This document shows, one piece after another, positions 1-10,643 of a DNA stretch of 64,000 nt. Every line of letters begins with the position of its first letter. The first letter of the stretch is position 1. Source of the DNA: Tenebrio molitor. Its lineage: Eukaryota > Arthropoda > Insecta > Coleoptera > Tenebrionidae. The notes under the pieces were generated by a model. That model did not search any database. It was not told the DNA's origin and saw nothing but the letters and a program-made list of their open reading frames with translations. Both the position numbers and the translations under genes were made by a program. Where the stretch lies: positions 14,756,001-14,820,000 of the forward strand of contig NC_091051.1 of assembly GCF_963966145.1 (NCBI RefSeq). The letters run 5' to 3'.

Positions 1-3000
1 AAATAGGCAACCGGTTAATTAGTGGTCACATTTTTGTCGAGATAAAAAAATATAATTTATATCTTTTATTATATTTGATAAACCTAATAATTCTGAACTT
101 TATTTAAAACTTTCCACAGCCACTGCCATAAAGACTATATAAACTGACAGCTGTCTCATAAACAAAGAAATAATGCAACACACTTTAGTGACTAATTAAT
201 ACGAGAGCCCCATAAAAATATATACATATTCCAATAACGAATAATCAGATTCGCATCTGATGCAGATCTAATCCCTAACCGACCACACATCATCCATAAC
301 AGATACGAGTAGGTATATGATGATGAGTTGATGAAACAAGGACAAGTGGCACTGGATCTCGTTCACGTGCCCATTTCCGCATTCCCCATGCAGCCTCGTG
401 CAACCATCAAGAGTGAATTAAGAACAAGAGTCTGACAGAACGACACCCTGACATAAATAATTCACCTGTCTGTGGATACAGCTCCGAGTGAATTGAAGAA
501 AAAAAAACTCGTTCCGCGATTGACATTTCTCGGGGAAAATCGCCTGTTCTGTGGGTGATTTAAATGCGCGGTTAAGAAACAAACCCTGGCATTCCACCGA
601 GCGCATATGCAAATCGTAAGGCTAACGACTCTTATTAATGAGAGAACAAACGTTCATAAGAAAATGGCATTTCTCCGTTTTATTGCTCGTGTTTCACACA
701 CTCGACCCATATATAACGAAATTTAATGGCTACGACTGATTATAACGATCGCGCGAAAGCTCCTCGCTCGCGAAGATGTGGCGGGGATAAGAGCGGCATG
801 AGAAAGGTGCATCTTCAACACGGATGATCTTGAAAATTCGTTAAAGGTTATTGTAGGTCATCAAGAAATCGTGACCGAACATCGCTTCTAGTTACCGTCA
901 CGTTAATGTCAACGGTAGTGACATCACACAAACGTGTAGACGGAGAACTCCTGGACGACCGTTTGAAATCGAAAGTTTCCCGTTATGTTATAATGTATGA
1001 TAGCAGATCTTGGCAACGGAAAGTAACGCGACTTAAAATATGGTTCGTATTTACGGTAAGGTAATTGCACGTGGGGAATTTAAATTAAAGCACGCCGGAC
1101 ACCGCTGGACGCTTGGTAACTTTCTCTTCGGCGGTTCTCAACTTGGTCTTTCTTTTTTGCCCTTGGATCAGGAGTCGCAGACTTCTGCTTTCTACACGCT
1201 TCCAGATTCTCGGAACGATTAAAGCTGCTTTACTCCACATGGAAACCTTGAACTTAGACTTGCGAAACCGATAAATTAGCAATAATTGCACTGTCTTTTT
1301 TTGCAAATAAAAATAGGCTTGCCCTTCAATCGACTCTGGTTTACTATTACTTTTGTTATAGCCATGCCTTTCCCGAGTGTTCGATAAATTGCGTTTGTCT
1401 GGCTGTACCGGGAGTGGCTTGCACAGACGTATTTTAACGCACATCGGGTCCAATTAGCGAATTAAAGGAAAGTTATTAGAAATTCAGACTCTCTCGGTTT
1501 AAACATTATTTGAACATTTCTGAAAAATTCTCGCATCTCACCCATTGATGATGTTCGACTGACCCAATTCGGCTTTGTTTACTCCGTCACAATAATCAAA
1601 ACGTTATACCTGTGGACTTAATTGGAGCCGTGTGACCTTGCTTAATTAAAGCACTTTACTTAGAACTGATTCTATTGTTGAGCACTCTTCCCATGAATAT
1701 GGGTACACAATCGCACACACGCGTATTGTGCTCGGACGTAAAAAAGAGATATTCAAGAGTGAAAATCGACATTTTCATCTCGACTTCCCCGATTCGCGAT
1801 TGTATGAATTTCGAAGGCCGACTTTTTCTTCTTAATCTGACAGAGTTATAATTAATTAAAGCGCAAACGAAAGGCACACGACTCGGCCGTTATTGTTTGC
1901 TTTTGTTGGGTAGCAAATACACTTAGATATTGGTAATTTAATTTAATTGCTTGCGCAAGGAAGCAATTTACGAGACGATTTTCAATAACATCAGAGGAAA
2001 ATTAATGGCGACATTTAAAACGAAACACAAAAATGCCAAAAGATGTCTATCTCGTCTATTTCGAGCCCAGTGAACGCAAATCTTCACAATTCGACCTTTT
2101 CAAATTCCCAAACAGTACAAATATTTTCTTATCAAAATATATTTTCGTCATACACGGCCGATTTGTGTGAGAATTAAAATCAATTCTCTAAATTTATCGC
2201 GGCGTGAAATATTATAACAATGAAAAAAATAAAAAAAATCAAGAGATGCAGGCAGATTCTCTGACAATGTCACATTTCGTATGAAATTTTATGGAAAATC
2301 TCGCAATCGTAAATCTAGGCAAATTAGCTACGTATAAATATTCCGCCGAGATTCTCTGGCATCTCTAGGTAAAAATGTGCATCAAACGTGACATCAGACT
2401 CATCTTGCATGGCGTAAAGGCTAATGAATGCATTCCCGATGCAATCACTTTGAATAATTGGAATAAAATGGTCGCTAGAAATCGACACCAATAAAAAATT
2501 GTTACCTTGAGACGTCCCGATTTAAAAAAGTGACGACGTCGTGACTTACCTGAAACAAAAAATACAATTTATTACAATGACAACGGCGCGCATTAAATTT
2601 ATAACTCGACTTTCATGTTTTACAAAACTGAATAATTGCCGGGGTACCCCCGAAAATCACCGAGTACACAAACGAGGCCGACACTTATCAACTGAAAATC
2701 CCTGAACTATGAGCCACATGACATAATCGACACTTCATAATTAAAATAATTCGAATGTGTGATTTTTTTTTCACAACCAATTAAGGATTGTTTTTAACGG
2801 TTGTGTTCGCAATGGAATTCGTTTTGTTTTATTTGGGCGAGGTCGTACCTGATTTACCTGAAGAAATGCTCTCGGTATTGTTTGCAACAACGACCTTTTC
2901 CATTCGACAACGCAAGATCGGCCAAAATTCTGTTTGATCTTGATAAATCGTGCTAATAGTGTACCATTATTTTCGGTCCATTTACGAAACCAGTCAAAAT

Positions 3001-4413
3001 GTTAATGGGGAAGGTCAAGGCACCGGTCCACATGTCTCAGGTGCTGATTAGATTTTACAATAATATTAATATGGCACCGGTCCACAATGGAAATTTGTCT
3101 CTGCCACATTAAACATTCGTTGTCTACAACAACATTTGCATACTAATCGATTTTAAATTGACAAATAATAGAATCAACACGATTTAACAAGAAAACCCAC
3201 ACTTAAGCCGCAAGGAAAAAAAGCTTCAAACAAAAGGTACGAATTAACGTTTCGACACTCCCAATTCGCTGCAGCGAAATGCTTAATTGAATTTTGGTTA
3301 TTTCAGTTCATTATGTGAGCAATCCGGTATTATATCATTACGGTGAAAAAGCCGCGGGCACATTAGTACAGCCGATGGGCGTGCGGTATTTTCAGCGTTA
3401 ATTCGTAATAACGTAATTAAGAGTTCCGCAGCAACATTTGATCATGAAACGACAGTAGCATGTCGACTCCCCATAAAATTAATTACAAAGGAGCGAACGA
3501 TATTTCAGGAATTATGCAATTACGATGTCTTGTGGTTAATCGTGCCAGAGTCTACGAGTCAAATGTAAAAAATTCAAATCTGAAGTGCACTGTAAGTAGT
3601 AATTATTACGTCGAGAAGTACAAACAGGTGACTGAATGGGGACACAGAAAAATACACACTTAAATTGATGCTAATTACACTGTCACTGACGGTGACAACA
3701 TGGGAACAACACTGTCGATTCCATTAACAAAATATTGATTTATTTAATGTGAATCCAAATTGATTTTGTGGAGATCCAAAAATATACAACACAACAGTGA
3801 ACCTGACGATGAGGGGATTTCCCTCATGGGTTGTGTTGTAAGCAACGCTCCTCTATCATCACCTGTCTCAAAAAACCAACAACATTCTTGCTTCTATTAT
3901 CGCAATAACAATCAGGTTTTTTTTTTAATTTCTAAAATACATAGTTCAATCACTTGAAAAATTCGCAAGAAGATGCATTCAGAAACTGCTCCGAACAACA
4001 ATTCCATTTCTTTGCTCTCTCGAAAGTGTAAATTTTCTCACTTCCATTTCAACGAAATTAGAAATTACTTTAAATTGATTTTAACACAGTAGTGCAACTA
4101 TAAATTAACAACTCGGTGGCTAGTTTTTATTTCACTGATGTTATTATTTGCTGTCACAATGTTTGATGAGTCTTTTACTTGCCTTTTTACTGCATGTCAT
4201 TAGCGCGACAGGAATATTAATCAAAGTCCAATACGGGCAATATGCAAAATTTAAAGTTTTTTTTCTTTCTTAACGATTAATAAAAAAAAATACCTGACCT
4301 TCAGAATAACAAAGATTCGTAATCAATTTTGTTTTTTCTTTGTATCCGCAACCAACAGTAAACTAAAATGTGCTACAACCCCAAAATATCAATTGTAACG
4401 ATTAATTCCCACG
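1..4413. other. Non-coding interval
   Basis: No exon with splice sites and recognisable product. An E-box (CACGTG) is at about 365. GGCACCGGTCCACA occurs twice about 60 bp apart near 3.02-3.08 kb. Otherwise AT-rich. If NAA15 continues leftwards, this may be its intron. Confidence 0.4.
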
Positions 4414-4750
4414 TATAGTCCAATTTTTACCCTTTTGCGATGACGTCATTATCTAGTAACTTTACGTATGTTTGAGCTAGGATCAGAAACAAATTTGAAT
4501 TGATCATAAATAACTATAAATGTGTCAAATTTGTTGACAATTGCTTCGAAAGGTTATGTTTGTAATTAATGTAATAAGTGAAAGAAATTAAAAATTGTCA
4601 AATGGACAGAAGCATAAAATAACCTCAAAGGGGCCATCAATAAATAAACGTGTCTTTTTTTTTGTTTTTTTCTGTTTCTGTCGTTTCAATAAAGAGAAAG
4701 CGAGCAAGGAAATCGTGACGTCACCTCAAAAGGGTAAAAATTGGACTATA
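4414..4750. mobile_element. TIR element, TATAGTCC type (337 bp)
   Basis: TATAGTCCAATTTTTACCCT at the left and AGGGTAAAAATTGGACTATA at the right are exact complements, and pairing continues with few mismatches through a TGACGTCA site on each arm. TA at each end fits a TA target duplication. No coding capacity. Shares its tip with 61314-62074. Confidence 0.82.
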
Positions 4751-4960
4751 CATCAAATGTGCGTCTTCCGCCAATCAAGCACTTGCTTTCATCCAATCAA
4801 AAATGTTTATCGCGATAAAAACGTCCTACTACTCTTGTCATCTGTCAAAAGTGATTAAAATCGCATGCTACTCCTGTCAGATTCTCAAATTGTTTTTAAT
4901 AACTGTATTATAAATAATTACCTAACGTTAAAGTTTGTATTCTGGAATTAATCTTGCTGA

Positions 4961-5183
4961 AAATCGCACGACACTTAAAAATAGCCAATAGAAAAACAGA
5001 ATTCAGTGTCGTTTCTATAACAATATTGAGATTTCCTGGAAATTTTTTGCACCTAGCTAACCCAACATGAAATTAATAAGTGGAAATTTTTTCAGCCAAT
5101 CAAAATCATTTATTTTGTTGTTGTCTTGGTTATGGCTCGTGAACTAATTTTTCTATTGGTCTTTAATGAGTGTCGTACGATTT
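4961..5183. mobile_element. TIR element (223 bp)
   Basis: AAATCGCACGACACTTAAAA at the left pairs with TGTCGTACGATTT at the right, with inner CCAATAGAAAAA / TTTTTCTATTGG arms. About 40-bp arms and an AT-rich centre. It is followed at 5238-5284 by a separate palindrome (AATATGCCCTCGTGCATTG and complement). Confidence 0.75.
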
Positions 5184-5237
5184 AAAAATTTATAATTTAA
5201 GAAGCATAATGTCCGTGTCGTTGCGATTTTCTTACCG

Positions 5238-5284
5238 AATATGCCCTCGTGCATTGGATTAATATCAATGCACTAGGGATATTA
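5238..5284. repeat. Short palindrome (47 bp)
   Basis: AATATGCCCTCGTGCATTGG is followed within a few bases by a complementary arm ending CACTAGGGATATT. The CCCTCGTGCA segment also starts the arm of the 36694-36912 fold-back, so it may be a remnant end of that type. Confidence 0.55.
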
Positions 5285-7492
5285 TAAGTGAAAATAACAC
5301 GACCAAATTTTTAATATCTGATACTTTTCCCAATTTTCACTCAAACATTTTTGCTTTAGACAATTTTACTCGTTGATATTTGGGCATTTTTATTCAAAGC
5401 TCCACTCTTAAAATTGTCAAAGCAAAAAGTTTTCGTAAAATTGAAAAATTTATCCGATATAAATTATGTCTTGTTATTTTACCTTCGATTATTTCCTGTT
5501 TCTTTCAAAGAACGTTTTCTTGTAAATAATTATACAAATTTCAAAAACTGTAGTTATTCAAAAATTGAAAAAGTGCAATCGCTATTAATTCAATGATTTG
5601 CGAAATTTTCGATAATTTGTAAAAATGTACGAGTAGGTACATTTCTAGTTATGTATTTCCTTTACATTTTTATAATTTGACTGTAACTTCTCTAAAATGT
5701 TACAAATGAAAGTTACAAACAAAAAATCGTCTACATTATGGATTTCTATTTTTAAGAACAAAATTAGATAATCTTGATGATCGTTACATTTTTGAATAAA
5801 CCAGTTTAGAACGTTGAGTACTTCATTTCTTTTTTTCACAACAAAAAATCAACAATATAATCATCAGTTTAGTCTGTGAAGTCTCAAAATGTTGTTAATG
5901 GCTCACCAAAGTAAACTTTTTAAAGATTGGACGTTTAAGAAACACTTTCTCCAAGTACATATATGAGTTTACAGTTTTTTGCATTAAGTTTTTTTTATAA
6001 TTCACCTACTTTACATTCATTTACATTTCCACTTAATATAGGAAGATTTGTTATGCCATCACATCCTTAATGTACATACACAGCTCTAATGGATCGACTT
6101 CTAAGATAAGCTTCAGGTTATAATTAATTATTTTAAACCCATCTGAAACAAAAATGTTGCTCTTTTGATTTTAGAATAAATGTAAAGATTTTAGTTATCA
6201 AAAAATCTGAAAAAATCGATCCAAAACGGATGCCAGCTCAAATCTACATGATAAAGTGAAAAAATGGTAAATTAATTGCGTCATTTTTTAAATCCAATCA
6301 AAATCTAAATACGGATGGAGACACATGTTGTCCTATTAATAAAAAATCAACCACATGGTATAATTTTAATTAAATGCATGTTAACATTCTTGGAATCCTT
6401 GGCCAATATTTATTTTTTTGGTTTTGTGTAGATGTTTTGGGCTTTTTGCCCCAACTGCCCAAATAATCCAGCTCGCCTCCGAGAAGCCTGTATTTGTCAC
6501 TTCTTCAAACATCCTCCTCGTGAGGATGCAATCGCTTATGAATGACTAATCAAACTAATAAATTATGCATCGGCAAGGGTCTCCCATAAAACCGATCCGT
6601 CCCGAGAATATCCAATCGTATTTCGTCCTTTTTTTGAATTCCTATCGGCAATTCGAGGTAAATCACCCGACAACGCCAAATCCGGGTGATAGGAAAACCC
6701 GATAAAGGAGCGTCCTTGTCAGGTCGCATTAAACTGGATGACTGTGATGTCCCCACCCGAAAGCACCGGACTCCGAGGTACGGAAATCAGGCGAGCTGCT
6801 GAAACAATGCATTTCAGTTCAGCCACGCCGGGCAAACCACGCAACACGAACCGCTATGTAAACTTCTTGTGGTAAAAGTGAACTTGTGTCCAGTGCTACA
6901 GGCGTGACAACTTTTCGGATACAATTCGGCACACCAGGGAAGCGAAAATGTAAGAGAAAAAGTAAAAAAACAAAAAAAAAAGATCTGACGTTCGGCAACA
7001 ATTTCCAAATTCAACACGAGGTACTAAATGAAAACGTAAACACGCTCGTCCTAGACTCATCCTTCGCACTAATGAAAACATCCTTACATTGTACCCACTT
7101 AGTGGACAATTACGACTCTGTTAAATTGTCATCAAGTTCAAGTTAGAAAATGTGAAAACGGATAATCTTACGCGAGAAGCACGCACCTGAAATTTCCGCA
7201 CGGATAAGGATCACGGCACAATTCCACCTATCGGTGTAATAATTTTATCCTAACCTATTGTGCAAATTCAAATGTTAATAATACACCTAGAATATGGAAT
7301 TTTAGTGTGATCGGTCAGGAAGAAGAACCTCGACAAAGTGCATCCTTTAAATATCAAGTATTTTATTGCAACACGACAACAATGCGATCTCACTTAAACT
7401 TGGCAATTTAATTAATAAATGATGCCTTTAAAAGGTTAAAAAATTAATATTAATGCAATCATAAATGTTATTAAATTCGATTTGGCATCCAG
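5285..7492. other. Non-coding interval
   Basis: AT-rich to 6.4 kb, then a GC-richer patch at 6.46-7.15 kb open on both strands over 60-86 codons without recognisable motifs. Could be regulatory or 5' untranslated sequence of the proline-rich gene. Confidence 0.4.
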
Positions 7493-7589
7493 AGACGAAT
7501 TATACACCGCGTTCAAGAACTGGCAACCGAACGAGGTGGAGTCGTTACATTCCAAAATTGGAAGGTCAAAGGACGAGGGTTTAAAACAG
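7493..7589 (+). other. Candidate upstream exon (97 nt), unassigned
   Basis: A CAG-type acceptor (AG at 7491-7492) and a donor (CAG|GTTTGT at 7587-7592) bracket 97 nt that are open in one frame, beginning DELYTAFKNWQPNEVESLHS and ending EGLKQ. The exon ends on a codon boundary, so a splice to the acceptor at 10643 would be in frame with the proline-rich ORF. That would place its signal peptide internally, so the segment is more likely 5' UTR, an alternative exon, or chance. No family recognised. Confidence 0.22.
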
Positions 7590-10500
7590 GTTTGTCTCTG
7601 TTACGGACACCCTGGCCCAAATCCCATTTTTAAACACTTCGACAGTTCGACGAGAGACCATCGGAATCTGTCTGACTACAGTGCGACCACAAAAAACAGG
7701 AACTATAAAAAAATTTGCAATTGAAATGTCACACCGTGAACAATAAATTCGGATAGATTTCTCTCGTTTATTTTTTGCTCGATAAATAAGGTTACGTTCG
7801 AATATTTGTCCTTGTTAGTCAATTCCATCACAATACACTAATCAGACAGTTCAACAACTTTGACATTTTTTACAGGTGAAACACGAAAACAAACCATTGT
7901 CCTTTAAACGTTACAACATTCTCGTTCGATGTAAAGAAATTCGATTTCGTATCGAGTTAAAAGCGAACGCTTCACGATTGAATCTGGAAATCTTCGAGAT
8001 GAAAGCAATAATCTAGCAGATGTTTTTTCGAGTGAAGTTCAATGTTGGCAGTTTGTTAAGTCGTCATTACGCAGATGTTGTACATTTTCTCCGCAAAACG
8101 AAAACAATTCGAATTCGTTCGGGCCACTTTCTGCTTTAATTGGCGAAGCCGTACGAAAAACGCGGTAAAACCTTCACCCGATATCCCACAATCATCTGTT
8201 AAGACGATTAATTAAGGAACTAATGCACATTTTAATGAAACTGACCTACATTGTAGAATTTAGGATCTGGGAAAATGTTGGACGAAGAACAAAAGTACCG
8301 ATCTGACAAAAATTCCCAAGGATCTGTAATTAATGACAGTTTAATGTGGCAATTGCGAAAAGTGGTCCTTGCACCTTGTACACCGCTAACAGGATTACGA
8401 TATTCGACGTTCCGATCATGTTGACGATAATTAAAATGGCAAATGTTTTTTTTGCACATCGAATTGGCGCCTGATCTCGCGGTTGTCAAATCTAAACAGA
8501 GCGCAATCGAAAAGCAAACTTTCCATCGTTGTGTCCCCTACTTAACCATTGTATGGTAATTATTCGGTGGATTTCAACAGCAATGCGCTCTAACCTTTAC
8601 CACCAAACTAATAATTACGTGGCACCTTCCAAAATGCAAATCGAGAAATTTTCCTGCACCAATTCGTGCCCATTAACCTCATTGACAAAGAAATATTGTC
8701 CTTAGCCTTTAGATGCATCAACCCACACTTCCACTAAATACAATTGTTGTGCTTTTTCTGTTACGCATCTCCAAACCTGGAGAATATTGCATGTGTTAAC
8801 TTGTGATTAATTACTTCACAGCCACAAACTGCAGTTACTTAATCCATTTTCTACCTCAAACACTTTTTCTTTCTCGGAACTTAATTACAGGTCGATACAG
8901 ACGAATGCCAATCTCGCAAATATTTAGGCACATTCGCATGCTGACTTATCACTTTTTCCGGCTTATTAAAATCGCCACGCCTTCGCCCATGTCACTGTTA
9001 TTATTATAATAAGACATTCCAAAGCTTTACCTTCGCCTCAACTTGGCGAAAATCTCGTAATAAAAACATATTTAGGTGAGTGCGTATTTTAGAAATTTTA
9101 TGCAATAACGCGATTATGTCTCTATTGTTGTGAAGTCGGGCGTATTGTCTGAGCCGAGGACACACATGTACCTACAATAACACTTGTCAAGTCTTGTGAA
9201 CTGGTTCTTGAACAGCGAGATCCCATGTGACATTGTCAGCCCACCGGAAAAACATCACCTTTGACGACGAATCCCAAATTTTGGGTGGGCTGAGAAGCGG
9301 AATGCAACGAGATAAACTGCAATCCTAGTTTTGTTGAATTGTAAAACAATGCACATTGAATGACGTAACTTGCAGGAATTACAGAATTATCAGAGCCAAA
9401 AGAATTAATATAAAGAATTGTGCAAATAAACAAATCGTTATGAGGATACCGTTCTATGCTAATTTCTGGTCCTTTACAGGAAATTAATCTAGCCGGTTCT
9501 AGACATTTAAAGATGTTGTGATATTTACAACGAGCGCATCCTTGTCCTTCGCTTTTTTTTTGATGGCATGACATAATATGAATCTGCGAACTATTAACAC
9601 CGTTCGATTAGTACAAAAATCTTCCTCGACGTGTAAAATTCATGAAAAAAAGTTTCACAAATTAAATTCCTTTTCGGTTTGATTCCTCGTTACGCTTTAC
9701 TGTCGGTAATTAATTAATAAGTACAGCTATTATTAACCTGCTTCCTCGTAATTACATCACAAAATAACCCCCGTATTCTATGATAAAAAAAGAAAAACTC
9801 AATTCAATGGGTTTACTAGGGCGGAACATTTTTTTTTATTCGAACAATTTAAATAAACATATTGGATTTAGTGTTGTAATCCAATTATAAGTAAATATCG
9901 ATCATGTTACGGACAAAAACGAGAATAAGTAGATCTTGCAACATGCGTATCCACGTCAGAATTTCACTTTCCCAAATTTTAACAAATACCCGAAGAAATT
10001 ATAAAACTAGAACAGCCAACGTTGTTATTAAGAACAAACGGTGGCAGACGTGTGTGGAGAAAATGTCGCCGAGCGTGACCGTTGCGACAATCTAAATATT
10101 CTTATTTCTGTATTGTTGTTCATAATGGTTCAATTTGTCACAATTAGTCAATGTTTTGACGGCTTGACTGCGTCGGTTAATTGTGCCTAATTTAAAAAAT
10201 CACGCTTTCTTTCGTTCGTTATCAAATTCTGTTAAATCCGCCGCTTTAAAAAATCTGATCGATCATTCCTTTCTCCACATTTTCCTCGTTGATTTTCCGG
10301 CCACACCTTCCGACAAGGCCATAACACAAAACCGCAATAACTGTCTCGTATGAAGGTCCGGTCTTAAGAAAGAAAACGGGCGAGAACGTGGTCAGCAACG
10401 TTTCCCGTTCACCATCGCCGCAAAACATAATTTGTAGGAGTAAAGATCTGGTTTTACTTTCATCGAAAGAGCGGTCACTTCTGTTTGTTCTGCGGTTGCA

Positions 10501-10640
10501 AATGAAATTACAATAATTGCAAATGAAGATTCGCTTCACGCTAAAACCAAACACGTAACGATTACGTTACGAAAAATCAACAATGGTAACTATTTCGTGT
10601 CACCTACACTCTAATTGACTATTGTTTTGTTTTTTTATTG
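7590..10640. other. Non-coding interval upstream of the proline-rich exon
   Basis: No supportable exon or repeat. Ends in a T-rich tract that forms the acceptor at 10643. Probably intron of the proline-rich gene and possibly also of NAA15. Confidence 0.4.
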
Positions 10641-10643
10641 CAG

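Noticed and set aside
1085..1453. 122-codon minus-strand frame
   Set aside because: No recognisable family, no splice context, AT-rich codon use unlike the real exons here.
9236..9574. 112-codon minus-strand frame, considered as a missing NAA15 exon
   Set aside because: Its sequence has none of the Lys/Glu-rich or helical C-terminal features of NAA15 and no matching splice phase.
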